This document shows, piece after piece, positions 1 through 7,817 of a stretch of DNA of 64,000 nt. This DNA is from Pseudoclavibacter terrae. GTDB lineage: Bacteria; Actinomycetota; Actinomycetes; Actinomycetales; Microbacteriaceae. The notes below the pieces were generated by a model, which did not search any database, was not told the origin of the DNA, and was given only the letters and a program-made list of their open reading frames with translations. Position 1 is the stretch's first letter. Every line of letters begins with the position of its first letter. Position numbers and translations under genes: made by a program. The stretch spans positions 878,515-942,514 of the forward strand of contig NZ_WBJX01000001.1 of assembly GCF_008831075.1 (NCBI RefSeq), given 5' to 3'.

Positions 1-124
1 GGAACGTGCCATCGGCTGCCGGGGCGGCCGTCTCTTCGGCATCCGTGTCGGCGGTCGCGGAGCATCCCGTCAGCAGGAGCGCGGCTGCGGAGGCGAGGGC
101 GAGGCCCTTGGCGAGGTGTTTCAT
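1..124 (-). CDS. Siderophore ABC transporter substrate-binding lipoprotein, N-terminal part (cut by window edge)
   Basis: Only the first 41 codons are inside the window. They begin at the ATG at 124-122 and encode a lipoprotein signal peptide: Met-Lys-His start, a hydrophobic Ala/Leu core, then the lipobox Leu-Leu-Thr-Gly-Cys, followed by an Ala/Thr/Glu-rich linker. An AGAAGG ribosome site lies 5 nt upstream. The gene is divergent from two FecCD-type permeases and shares an iron-box region with them. The mature protein is therefore most likely the extracytoplasmic ferric-siderophore receptor of that ABC system. The ligand-binding domain is outside the window, so the assignment rests on the lipobox and on context. 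Confidence 0.72.
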   Translation of the reverse strand, partial: MKHLAKGLALASAAALLLTGCSATADTDAEETAAPAADGTF

Positions 125-157
125 GGAGACCTTCTGTCTGGGTGAACGGCAGTCGAT

Positions 158-176
158 GTAGGTTAGCCTAAACTCG
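158..176. promoter_or_regulatory. IdeR/DtxR-type iron box in divergent promoter
   Basis: The 19 bases match the DtxR/IdeR consensus (TTAGGTTAGCCTAACCTAA) at 15 positions, including the whole core GGTTAGCCTAA at 161-171. The box lies between the divergent lipoprotein and permease genes. TAGCCT (164-169, plus strand) and TAACCT (minus strand) inside it could serve as -10 elements in each direction, so a bound regulator would shut off both promoters. Iron-replete repression is inferred from the family. Confidence 0.8.
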
Positions 177-182
177 GTTCTC

Positions 183-1250
183 GTGACGACAGAAGTGAAA
201 GCCGGGCCACCCGGCGGCGTGGTGCGTTCCGCCGCAAGCTCGGCCAGGCACGTCTCGGGGGCGCGGCGAAGCCTGATGCTCCTGATCTCGACGCTCCTGC
301 TCGCCGTCACCTGCGCCCTCAGCATCGCGATCGGCTCGCGGGAAGTGCCGCTCGACCAGGTCTGGGCCGCGGTCACCGGGGGAGACGTCGACCAGGCCAC
401 GCGCACGGCGATTCTCGACCTTCGCGTCACACGAACCATCATCGGCCTGCTGGTGGGCGCCGGCCTCGCCGTCGCTGGAGCGATCATCCAATCCGTCACC
501 AGGAACCCCCTCGCGGACCCCGGCATCCTCGGCGTCACCTCGGGCGCGTCCTTCGCCGTCGCGCTCGCCGTGGCGGTGCTCGGTGTGACCAACCCGAACG
601 GCTACGTGTGGTTCGCGTTCCTGGGTGCCGCGGCGACGACCGTGCTCGTCTACTTCCTCGGCAGCGGAAAAGGCGGGCCGAACCCGCTCAGGCTCACGCT
701 CGCAGGCATGGCCTTCGGAGCCGTGCTGAGCGGCATCATCGCCGCGATCCGATTCAGCGACCCGCAGCGGTTCAACGCCCTGCTCGTGTGGGAGTCCGGC
801 TCCTTCCAGCTGCGAACGCTGGACACGACTCTGCCGGTCGCGCCGTTCGTCGTCGCTGGAGTGGTGCTGGCGCTCGCGCTGGGCCGCTCGCTCAACGCGC
901 TCGCGCTCGGAGACGACCTCGCCCACTCGCTCGGCTCCTCGGTCGCACGCACCAGGGTGCTGTCCATCGTCGCCGTCACGCTGCTCGCGGGAGGGGCCAC
1001 GGCGATCGCCGGCCCGATCGCGTTCGTCGGCCTCATGGTGCCGCACCTCGCACGCGCCATGGTCGGTCAGGACCAGCGCTGGATCCTCGGACTCAGCGTC
1101 CTCCTCGGTCCCTCGCTCATGCTCGTCGCAGACGTGCTCGGCCGGGTCGTGCTCCGGCCAGGCGAGCTCCCGGTGGGCATCGTCACGGCGTTCATCGGCG
1201 CCCCTGTGCTGGTTGCGCTGGCACGCCGGAAGAAGGTGAGCGGCCTGTGA
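183..1250 (+). CDS. FecCD-family siderophore ABC transporter permease (first)
   Basis: A 355-aa polytopic membrane protein of the FecCD/BtuC family, which forms half of the channel through which ferric siderophores are imported. Family hallmarks include the segment Val-Thr-Arg-Asn-Pro-Leu-Ala-Asp-Pro near residue 105, and Gly-Pro-Ile-Ala-Phe-Val-Gly-Leu-Met-Val-Pro-His near residue 280, which normally contacts the ATPase. About ten hydrophobic segments follow a basic N-terminus. The start is GTG with no good ribosome site, so a slightly later start is possible. It overlaps the next permease by 4 nt (GTGA) and lies just downstream of the iron box, which fits an iron-repressed operon. The matching ATPase gene is not in the window. 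Confidence 0.9.
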   Translation: MTTEVKAGPPGGVVRSAASSARHVSGARRSLMLLISTLLLAVTCALSIAIGSREVPLDQVWAAVTGGDVDQATRTAILDLRVTRTIIGLLVGAGLAVAGAIIQSVTRNPLADPGILGVTSGASFAVALAVAVLGVTNPNGYVWFAFLGAAATTVLVYFLGSGKGGPNPLRLTLAGMAFGAVLSGIIAAIRFSDPQRFNALLVWESGSFQLRTLDTTLPVAPFVVAGVVLALALGRSLNALALGDDLAHSLGSSVARTRVLSIVAVTLLAGGATAIAGPIAFVGLMVPHLARAMVGQDQRWILGLSVLLGPSLMLVADVLGRVVLRPGELPVGIVTAFIGAPVLVALARRKKVSGL

Positions 1251-2311
1251 CCGGACAGGACGTCACGGCGCGGCGCGGTCATCGAACGGCGCCGTCCGGG
1301 CCCGGAGGTCCTGCGAGGGTCGCGCGCGAGCTCCGACTGCGGCGCACCGTCGTGGTCACGCTCATCCTCAGCGGCATCGCCATCGTGCTTGCCGTCGTGG
1401 CGCTCGGACTCGGCAAGTACCCGCTCACCCCCATCGAAGTGCTCGAGGCGGTCTTCGTCCCCGACGGCGGCTTCGCAACGACCGTCGTGCTCGAGTGGCG
1501 GGCACCGCGAGTCGTCGCGGCGCTCGTGTTCGGGGCAGCGCTCGCCGTCTCCGGCGCGCTCTTCCAGTCGCTCACGAGGAATCCGCTCGGCTCGCCGGAC
1601 GTCATCGGGTTCTCGACCGGCGCCTACACGGGCGCCGTCATCGTCATCATCGCCGGCGCTGGCACCTTCGTCGGGACGGCACTCGGAGCACTCGCCGGCG
1701 GCCTGCTCACGGCCATCCTCGTCTACGCGCTCGCACGTCGCGGAGGCGTCAGCAGCTTCCGCCTCATCGTGGTCGGCATCGGCGTGACGGCCTTCCTGCA
1801 CGCCCTCAACACGTGGATGCTCCTGCGCGCACAGACGGAGGTCGCGATGACGGCGTCCATCTGGGGTGCCGGGTCGCTTGCCCTCGCCCAGTGGTCGCAG
1901 CTCGTGCCTGCCGCGGTCATCCTGATCCTCCTCGTGCCCGCGGTCGCCCTGCTCGCCGGCCCGCTCCGACAGCTCGAACTCGGCGACGAGACCGCGAGGA
2001 GCCACGGCGTGCGGGTCGAGCCGACACGCTTCGCCGTGCTCATCGTCGGCGTCATGCTGACGGCCGTCGTGACCGCCGCGACGGGGCCCATCGCGTTCGT
2101 CGCGCTCTCGGCGCCGCAGCTCGCACTGCGTCTCGAGCGTGGGCCGGGTGTGCCGATCCTGTCCTCGGCGGTCCTCGGCGCAGTGCTGCTGCTCGCGGCC
2201 GACCTCGTCGCGCAGCACGCGCTCGGCGGCGCTGTCCCGGTGGGAGTCGTGACGATCGTCATGGGCGGTGCCTACCTGGTCGTCCTGCTGGCGCTGCAGG
2301 CCCGACGGTAG
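1247..2311 (+). CDS. FecCD-family siderophore ABC transporter permease (second)
   Basis: A 354-aa membrane protein and the partner of the preceding permease; such systems use FecC- and FecD-like subunits as a heterodimer. It carries the same family segments: Thr-Arg-Asn-Pro-Leu-Gly-Ser-Pro-Asp near residue 115 and Gly-Pro-Ile-Ala-Phe-Val-Ala-Leu-Ser-Ala-Pro-Gln near residue 280. The GTG start overlaps the TGA of the first permease by 4 nt, which suggests translational coupling. The frame is open further upstream, but there it is only a shadow of the first permease, so the later start is used. About 68 nt separate it from the MFS gene that follows. Confidence 0.9.
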   Translation: MTGQDVTARRGHRTAPSGPGGPARVARELRLRRTVVVTLILSGIAIVLAVVALGLGKYPLTPIEVLEAVFVPDGGFATTVVLEWRAPRVVAALVFGAALAVSGALFQSLTRNPLGSPDVIGFSTGAYTGAVIVIIAGAGTFVGTALGALAGGLLTAILVYALARRGGVSSFRLIVVGIGVTAFLHALNTWMLLRAQTEVAMTASIWGAGSLALAQWSQLVPAAVILILLVPAVALLAGPLRQLELGDETARSHGVRVEPTRFAVLIVGVMLTAVVTAATGPIAFVALSAPQLALRLERGPGVPILSSAVLGAVLLLAADLVAQHALGGAVPVGVVTIVMGGAYLVVLLALQARR

Positions 2312-2379
2312 GGCGAGGCTCGCCTGCTGTGCTTGGATTGCTTCATGCTCAGCAAGCACCACGACGACGCGGTCGGGGA

Positions 2380-3576
2380 GTGACCTCCCAGGCTGACCGG
2401 CGGGCGCGCGTCGCCGTCGCCGCAATGTTCCTCACCAACGGGGCGCTCTTCGCGAACCTCCTCCCTCGGTATCCGGGGCTCAAAGCCGAGCTCGCGCTCA
2501 GCAACGTCGAGTTCGGGCTCGTCGTCGCCGCCTATCCGAGTGGCGCGCTGCTCGCGGGCCTCGCCGCGGCCTCGCTCATCCGCCGCTTCTGGTCGTCGCG
2601 ACTCGCGGTGGCTGGCACGGCGATCACCAGCGTCGCCTTGTTCGCGGCGAGCTTCACGCCGAACGGGCTGCTGCTTGCAGCGGCCTTCGCGCTCGGTGGC
2701 GCAGCGGATGCGCTCACCGACGTCGCGCAGAACTCGCACGGACTGCGCGTTCAACGCCGCTTCGGGCGCTCCATCATCAACGGATTCCATGCGATCTGGT
2801 CGATTGGCGCTGTGCTCGGCGGGCTCATGGGGGCGGCGGCCGTGGCGCTGCACGTGCCTCTCCCGCTGCACCTCGGCATCAGCGGCGCGCTCTTCACGAT
2901 CGTCGCGATTCTCGCGTACCGGTGGATGATCCCGGGCCCAGAGCACGACGATGTCGAGGTGTCGACTGCCGGAATCAGGGTCGTGCAGGAGGGCACGGCG
3001 TCTCGGGGTGGGTCGGCGAAGTACGTCGTGCTCCTGGCGCTTGTCCTCCTGACCGTCGCGGGCTCGGTGGTCGAGGACTCGGGCAGCACCTGGGCCGCCC
3101 TCTACCTCGCCGGTTCGCTCGACGCCCCGCAATCGCTCGCCGCGTTCGGCTTCATCGCGCTCGTGGGCGCGCAGTTCGTCGGGCGGATGCTGGGGGACCG
3201 CCTCGTCGACAGGTTCGGGGAGCGCCGAGTCGCGCAGGCTGGTGGGCTCGTGACGGCGCTCGGCATGGGGGTCGCCCTGCTGTTCCCGAGCGTTGGCGGG
3301 ACGATCGCCGGGTTCGCTGCTGCAGGCTTGGGCATCGCGACGCTCGTGCCTGCCGCGTTGCACACGGCGGATGAGCTCCCCGGGTTCAAGCCGGGCACGG
3401 CCATCACGCTCGTCTCCTGGCTCATGCGCCTCGGGTTCCTTGCGGCACCACCCCTCGTGGGGCTGCTTGCCGACGCGACCTCGCTCCGGGTGGGTCTCAT
3501 CGTGGTGCCGGTCGCGGGTATCGTCGCGTTCCTGTGCGCTGGTGTGCTCGCCGGACGCCACCGCAGGCACGAATAG
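2380..3576 (+). CDS. MFS transporter (12-TM, YbjJ-like)
   Basis: A 398-aa major facilitator protein with about 12 hydrophobic helices in two halves, separated by a hydrophilic stretch near residues 190-215. The loop between helices 2 and 3, with Ser-Leu-Ile-Arg-Arg-Phe, and the Gly-Asp-Arg-Leu-Val-Asp-Arg-Phe-Gly-Glu-Arg motif in the second half are typical of the superfamily. The substrate is unknown. Position behind the siderophore permeases hints at siderophore or metal-complex export, but this is only context. The start is GTG at 2380. A GGGGAG sequence lies very close to it, and the next Met is at residue 16. The DUF1622 gene follows after 18 nt, probably in the same transcript. Confidence 0.82.
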   Translation: MTSQADRRARVAVAAMFLTNGALFANLLPRYPGLKAELALSNVEFGLVVAAYPSGALLAGLAAASLIRRFWSSRLAVAGTAITSVALFAASFTPNGLLLAAAFALGGAADALTDVAQNSHGLRVQRRFGRSIINGFHAIWSIGAVLGGLMGAAAVALHVPLPLHLGISGALFTIVAILAYRWMIPGPEHDDVEVSTAGIRVVQEGTASRGGSAKYVVLLALVLLTVAGSVVEDSGSTWAALYLAGSLDAPQSLAAFGFIALVGAQFVGRMLGDRLVDRFGERRVAQAGGLVTALGMGVALLFPSVGGTIAGFAAAGLGIATLVPAALHTADELPGFKPGTAITLVSWLMRLGFLAAPPLVGLLADATSLRVGLIVVPVAGIVAFLCAGVLAGRHRRHE

Positions 3577-3594
3577 GCAGATAGGGGAGCTGGG

Positions 3595-4047
3595 ATGCAG
3601 GAATCCATGGACCGAGTGTTCGAGATCGTCGCGGTCGTCGTCGAGGTGCTCGGCGCTGTCGCGATCGTCATCGGCATCATCGTCGCGATCGTGCTCGCCG
3701 GCTTGGCGCTCCTCCGCGGGCGGGGCGGCACGGTAGCCCTCGCGACGCTGCGCACGTCGCTCGGCGCTGGCATCCTGCTGGGGCTCGAGGTGCTCGTCGC
3801 CGCCGACCTCGTCCGCACCATCACGTCGAAGCCCTCGTTGGAGGACGCGCTCATCCTCGGACTCATCGTGGTGATCCGCACGGTGCTGAGCATGTCGATC
3901 CAGATCGAGATCGAGGGGGTACTGCCGTGGCGTCGGGCGCTCACCACCAGCGGCGCGCAGGTCCTCGCCGATCAGGTCCGAGCTGCGCGGCGCCCGCCCA
4001 TGGGTGAGGACGGAGGGACGGAAGTCCGCGGCACCGACCCGCGATGA
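3595..4047 (+). CDS. DUF1622 family membrane protein
   Basis: A 150-aa protein with three hydrophobic segments: residues about 8-40, 55-75 with Gly-Leu-Glu-Val-Leu-Val-Ala-Ala-Asp, and 85-105 with Leu-Ile-Val-Val-Ile-Arg-Thr-Val-Leu-Ser. These match the DUF1622 family of small integral membrane proteins of unknown function. The C-terminus is hydrophilic. GGGGAG lies 5 nt before the ATG. It sits 18 nt after the MFS gene and is followed at once by a strong hairpin, so it is the last gene of the plus-strand unit. No function is assigned. Confidence 0.8.
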   Translation: MQESMDRVFEIVAVVVEVLGAVAIVIGIIVAIVLAGLALLRGRGGTVALATLRTSLGAGILLGLEVLVAADLVRTITSKPSLEDALILGLIVVIRTVLSMSIQIEIEGVLPWRRALTTSGAQVLADQVRAARRPPMGEDGGTEVRGTDPR

Positions 4048-4050
4048 CGG

Positions 4051-4085
4051 CTGCGGCCCGCGCCTTTTCCAGGCGCGGGCCGCAG
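4051..4085. terminator. Bidirectional hairpin terminator
   Basis: A perfect 15-bp inverted repeat (arms 4051-4065 and 4071-4085, 5-nt loop) lies between the convergent DUF1622 and TetR genes. There is no clear T-tract on either side. Confidence 0.7.
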
Positions 4086-4098
4086 ACTGCAGTGCGGG

Positions 4099-5301
4099 TC
4101 AGACGCCCAGGACGGCGCGCAGCATGTGCGCGACGCGCGCGCGGTTGCTCGGCGTGTCCTGCCAGGCGAGCACGCGCCCGAGCGAATCGACGACGTGGAA
4201 ACCCGCATGGGCGATGCATCGGGCTTCGGACGCGGAGAACTGCGGCTTGACTGCGCGAAGCAGGCCAGCCCACTCCTCGATGTGATCCCGCTGCAGGGCC
4301 AGCAGGCGCTCTCGCTCTTCGTCGCTGAGGTTCGTCGACTCGGCGATGTAGACCTGGAGCAGCTTGTGGTGCGCGAGCTGCGCTTCGACGTAGGCGTCGA
4401 TCAGGCCGTCCAACGCGGCTTCGTTGGAATCGACGGCCGCGAAGACGTCACGCGTCACCTGTCCGAGGTATTCCGCGGCCCGAGAGCAGGCGGCTGCGAG
4501 GATTCCGCTCTTGCTCTCGAAGTGACGGTAGACCCCGGAGGCAGTGATGCCGACGGCACCGCCGATCTCCTCGATGCTGACGAGGTTGTACCCGCGCGCG
4601 AAGAACAGCTCGATCGAGTGCGCCACGATCTGCTCGCGCTTGGCGGTCGACGGGATCCCCGTGGCGGCAGGGGCGACGTACGCCTCCGTTTCGGGGAGGT
4701 CGGCGTCGAGGGCACGCTGTGAGGCGGCGCGCAGGTAGTCGGCGGTCGCTGCGGAGATGCTCGTTCGGTGCATGGACACGCTCGCGAGCACCGCGAATGC
4801 TGCACGGCTCTGCAGTGCGCGGTCTTCGTCGCTCAGCTCCGGACGCAGCTCCTTCAACACGGCGGAAAAACGTCCGTAGACCTTCGCGAGGCGCTGGTCC
4901 ACGGAGGCGCGGTCCGCTGGTTCGAGGTAGCGAGATTCCCAGCGGATGATCTCGCCGGTCCCGCGGCACTTGATGAGGCTGTCGAGCGTCGCGTGGATGA
5001 GCGCTGAGGCCCGCTCCGTGGCGGGGGCACCCGCGGCGACCGTCGTGTCGGTGACCTCATCCGTTGCCCCTTCGACGGCGTCGACGATGCCGAAGGCCGT
5101 GTGCTTGAACAGGTCGTACTTGTTGGCGAAGTGGCGGTACAGGGCCGGAGCGGAGATGCCGACCGAGGCTGCCACGTCGCTCATGCTCACCTGGTGGTAG
5201 CCCCGAAGCGCGAACGCCTGCGTGGCTGCCGACTCGATGCGCTGCTTGCGGTCCTTGGGGCGGATGGTCGGAGTGTGCGGCCACGTGGGGGGAGTGGTCA
5301 T
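4099..5301 (-). CDS. TetR/AcrR regulator with two tandem TetR DNA-binding domains
   Basis: A 400-aa cytoplasmic transcription factor. The N-terminal third begins a classical TetR helix-turn-helix: Arg-Ile-Glu-Ser-Ala-Ala-Thr-Gln-Ala-Phe, then Val-Gly-Ile-Ser-Ala-Pro-Ala-Leu-Tyr-Arg-His-Phe near residue 55. A second complete one starts near residue 220, with Glu-Gln-Ile-Val-Ala-His-Ser-Ile-Glu-Leu-Phe-Phe and Val-Gly-Ile-Thr-Ala-Ser-Gly-Val-Tyr-Arg-His-Phe. Each is followed by an alpha-helical ligand-type domain, so one chain holds two TetR monomers. The start at 5301 is preferred: the frame stays open to an ATG at 5373 with GAGGCGAG before it, but third-position GC collapses across that extension. 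Targets and ligand are unknown. Confidence 0.85.
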   Translation of the reverse strand: MTTPPTWPHTPTIRPKDRKQRIESAATQAFALRGYHQVSMSDVAASVGISAPALYRHFANKYDLFKHTAFGIVDAVEGATDEVTDTTVAAGAPATERASALIHATLDSLIKCRGTGEIIRWESRYLEPADRASVDQRLAKVYGRFSAVLKELRPELSDEDRALQSRAAFAVLASVSMHRTSISAATADYLRAASQRALDADLPETEAYVAPAATGIPSTAKREQIVAHSIELFFARGYNLVSIEEIGGAVGITASGVYRHFESKSGILAAACSRAAEYLGQVTRDVFAAVDSNEAALDGLIDAYVEAQLAHHKLLQVYIAESTNLSDEERERLLALQRDHIEEWAGLLRAVKPQFSASEARCIAHAGFHVVDSLGRVLAWQDTPSNRARVAHMLRAVLGV

Positions 5302-5461
5302 GGAGGGGGTGTTGCTCCGTTCAAGATCTGGTGCTGGTAGTGAACGAGGTCTTCGGCGCTCGGGGGTGCGCATCTCGCCTCAGAAGGATACCCGTCCTAC
5401 CGGTGGTTCTTCTTCGAACACACCTGATCTGCGGAGCGCGAACGGCGCCGTGCGTGAACGA

Positions 5462-5496
5462 CGAATGCCACCCTGTCGAAGACAGGGTGGCATTCG
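5462..5496 (-). terminator. Hairpin terminator of the surface-protein gene
   Basis: A perfect 16-bp inverted repeat (arms 5462-5477 and 5481-5496, 3-nt loop) begins 12 nt after the stop codon of the minus-strand surface-protein gene. The T-tract is weak. Confidence 0.7.
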
Positions 5497-5508
5497 AGGG
5501 CTCGGGGC

Positions 5509-6804
5509 CTAGGGCTGCGGGTGCCTGGCCCGTGCAAGGAGCATTGCACCGGCTGCCAGGAGCAAGGTGGCTGCAGCAACTGCGAACGGCGCAAGACTCT
5601 CGGCTCCCGTGGTCGCGAGGCTGCCCTCCGCTGATGGGGTCGTCGTCGGTGTTGTCGGAACATGAGTCGCAGGAGGCGCCGTTGCCGGTGCCGTCGGAGT
5701 CGGAGTCGCCGTGGGCGCCATCGTCGCGGTGGGCGGGACCGTCACAGTCGGAGTCGGCGTGGGAGTCGGCGTGGGTGCCGGTGGGAGTGTCCCGATACCG
5801 ATGCCACCGCCTTGCTGCGTCACGGTCGCGACGTGTTCGACGCTCGAGCCATTGACGTTGGCGCTGTTGCCGAAGGTCTGCCCGAAGACGAGCGGGCCTG
5901 TTGCCTTGGTCTGGTAGGAGAGCCGGTATCGGGCATCCTGCGAGATCGGACCAGCGAACGTGAACGTGTAGCTCATGAGATCCTCACCGATCGAGACGGA
6001 GTACTCCGCTGGATCGAGGTCGACGAGGGCGCCATCGCCGGTGGCAGAGGCGAACGAGAACGAACCAGGCACGATCTCGTGCGGGGCGAATCCTGCGTCC
6101 GCCTTGAGGGCATCCGTGATCGTGAGCGTCTGCTGCCCGGCGAACTTCGAACCGGGCACGAAGATGCGCCAGGTCATGGTGCCGCTTGCAGTGACCGGCA
6201 GCGAGTCCTTGATCAACGAGCTGACCGGAGGTTCTGCCGCTGGCTCGCCTATGCCACCACCGGGGAGAGGGACGACGGTCACGACGCCGTCGACGATGAA
6301 GTCCACGCCGTCCTTCTCTGTCACCTCGCTAGCCTCGGCCCAGAGCCAGAGATGGCCGCCGACATCCTCGAGTCCGGCGACGTAATCGGTCAGGGTGCAG
6401 GCGACCACGGGGGCCTCGTCATCGGTGACGGTGCAGTTCGCGATAACCGAGTCAGGGTCGTCCGGCGCGGTGACCGTGAACGCGCCGGCCCCCGCGATGC
6501 CGAACTCGGGGGGCAGGGTGATACCGAAGGTCTCACCGGCGGTCGCCCCGTTCGGGACTGACCATTCTCCGTCGATGCGAAGCCACTCCCACTTCTTCGC
6601 CCCGTCCGAGGAGGAGCCCGTGCTCGTCGTGATCGTGATCGTCGAAGGATCTACCGCCCCCGGATACGTGAATCCGGCTTCCGCGGCGATGGCCGATGGG
6701 ATGCCGCCTGCGAGGGCAAGTGCCGTGGTTGTCATCGCGGCCGCGAGCGAAACTGTACCTCGGTGGCTTGCTGGTCGTTTGGATCGTGCCGTTGTTGTAC
6801 TCAA
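5509..6804 (-). CDS. LAXTG cell-wall-anchored surface protein
   Basis: About 431 aa. A long signal peptide ends near Ala-Ile-Ala-Ala. A roughly 270-residue Thr/Asp-rich beta-strand region follows, resembling the collagen-binding or pilin-type domains of Gram-positive adhesins, with phrases such as Leu-Pro-Pro-Glu-Phe-Gly and Thr-Leu-Thr-Ile-Thr-Asp. Next comes a Pro/Thr repeat stalk of about 75 residues. The C-terminus is a sorting signal: Leu-Ala-Thr-Thr-Gly, a hydrophobic helix and a short basic tail. LAXTG is the form used by class E sortases of high-GC actinobacteria, so the protein is probably linked covalently to peptidoglycan. The start is a TTG at 6804 behind AGGGGG; the only start further upstream is a GTG at 6831 without a ribosome site. 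No sortase gene is nearby. The ligand is unknown. Confidence 0.82.
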   Translation of the reverse strand: MSTTTARSKRPASHRGTVSLAAAMTTTALALAGGIPSAIAAEAGFTYPGAVDPSTITITTSTGSSSDGAKKWEWLRIDGEWSVPNGATAGETFGITLPPEFGIAGAGAFTVTAPDDPDSVIANCTVTDDEAPVVACTLTDYVAGLEDVGGHLWLWAEASEVTEKDGVDFIVDGVVTVVPLPGGGIGEPAAEPPVSSLIKDSLPVTASGTMTWRIFVPGSKFAGQQTLTITDALKADAGFAPHEIVPGSFSFASATGDGALVDLDPAEYSVSIGEDLMSYTFTFAGPISQDARYRLSYQTKATGPLVFGQTFGNSANVNGSSVEHVATVTQQGGGIGIGTLPPAPTPTPTPTPTVTVPPTATMAPTATPTPTAPATAPPATHVPTTPTTTPSAEGSLATTGAESLAPFAVAAATLLLAAGAMLLARARHPQP

Positions 6805-6960
6805 TCTTCCCCCTGGTCGATGCCGCGGCACGGCGCGGTGCGCGGCCCGACAAGGATAGTCACGGGGGAGCGGATCTCCCGCCGTAACCGGGCGAGAAAT
6901 ACTGCCTTTTAGTCCGGGCGCATAGCTCCTAGGTGCGATGGAGCCCGCAGGTGATCAAGC

Positions 6961-6999
6961 AAAAACACAGCGAGTGCGACCCGAAGGTCGCACTCGCTG
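6961..6999 (-). terminator. Intrinsic terminator of cold-shock gene
   Basis: A perfect 14-bp stem (arms 6968-6981 and 6986-6999) with a CGAA tetraloop is followed, in the minus-strand sense, by a TGTTTTT tract. It lies 46 nt beyond the csp stop codon. Confidence 0.85.
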
Positions 7000-7045
7000 G
7001 GCGTGGTCAGCTCGTCGAAGGACGAGGACCGCTGAGAGCCTGTAT

Positions 7046-7249
7046 TTAGAGCGGGCGGATGCTCTCGGCCTGGAGACCCTTGGGTCCCTGGGTCACATCG
7101 AACTCCACGCGCTGGTTCTCTTCAAGCGTGCGGAAACCCTGGACGTCGATTGCGGAGTGGTGCGCGAAGACGTCGGGCGTTCCGTCGTCCGGAGCGATGA
7201 AGCCGTAGCCCTTGTCTGCGTTGAACCACTTCACGATGCCAGTTGCCAT
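7046..7249 (-). CDS. csp: CspA-family cold-shock protein
   Basis: A 67-aa single cold-shock domain that binds single-stranded RNA and DNA and melts mRNA structure. RNP1 (Lys-Gly-Tyr-Gly-Phe-Ile) is at residues 14-19 and RNP2 (Val-Phe-Ala-His-His) at about 27-31. Length is normal for the family. GAAGGAAG lies upstream of the ATG. The long gene-free region upstream leaves space for the structured 5' leader common to csp genes. A T-rich intrinsic terminator follows, so the gene is monocistronic. Confidence 0.95.
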   Translation of the reverse strand: MATGIVKWFNADKGYGFIAPDDGTPDVFAHHSAIDVQGFRTLEENQRVEFDVTQGPKGLQAESIRPL

Positions 7250-7817
7250 GTTTTTCTTCCTTCATTGTTATGCAGCCCGTACTTCGGGCGATTGATCCGC
7301 GTACGGATCTGTGCTTATTAGGCACGGTCTATTTCGCGCAGGACTGCGCTGCCCGAGTCTGAAGAGATTCGGGTTGCTGTTCACGACAGCGTGAACGAGC
7401 AAAGATCAGGGGTGGATAAGTACGTGGGTCGGTGCTGTCTGGGGGCAGTTCCGATTCGGATGGGGCGCGCGCTCGACCCGTATTCACTGCGGTGCTACTG
7501 GACGGCTTCCCGACACTCAGCGCGTGAGCCCAACGCTATCACGCTCTGCGCCCGCTATAGCGGGCGAATTCCGGCGAAAAGTGTCACGCGGGGTCATGGG
7601 GCGGAAACCCACCGTCTGGTCAGCTCGGAGCGGCGTCGACATCGGCGAGTTTCCGGTGCCCGCGGAAGGTGATCTGGGCTTTCGGGAATCCGTACGAGAC
7701 TGAAATGGACTGCTCGACCAGGCGCGCCCTCTGCGCTGGAACGGTCGGGCGGTCATCACCGCGTCTACGCTGGAGCGTGAGTGCGTACCATGGAGAGCCA
7801 GCGAAGGAGTGGATCGC
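7250..7817. other. 568-nt gene-free region between csp and the hydrolase-like gene
   Basis: No frame here has a ribosome site or coding-like third positions. It holds the csp leader and promoter on the minus strand (up to about 7330), a short inverted repeat GTTCACG/CGTGAAC near 7380-7396, and an 18-bp palindrome at 7549-7566. The last part (about 7760-7817) leads into the plus-strand gene. Confidence 0.6.
7549..7566. promoter_or_regulatory. 18-bp perfect palindrome, candidate operator
   Basis: CGCCCGCTATAGCGGGCG is a perfect palindrome with TATA at its centre, standing alone in a gene-free region. It could bind a dimeric regulator or form a small hairpin. No T-tract follows, so it does not look like a terminator. 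Confidence 0.45.

Noticed and set aside
5302-5373. 24-codon N-terminal extension of the tandem TetR gene.
   Set aside because: Third positions are mostly A/T, unlike the rest of the gene. It is kept only as an alternative start.
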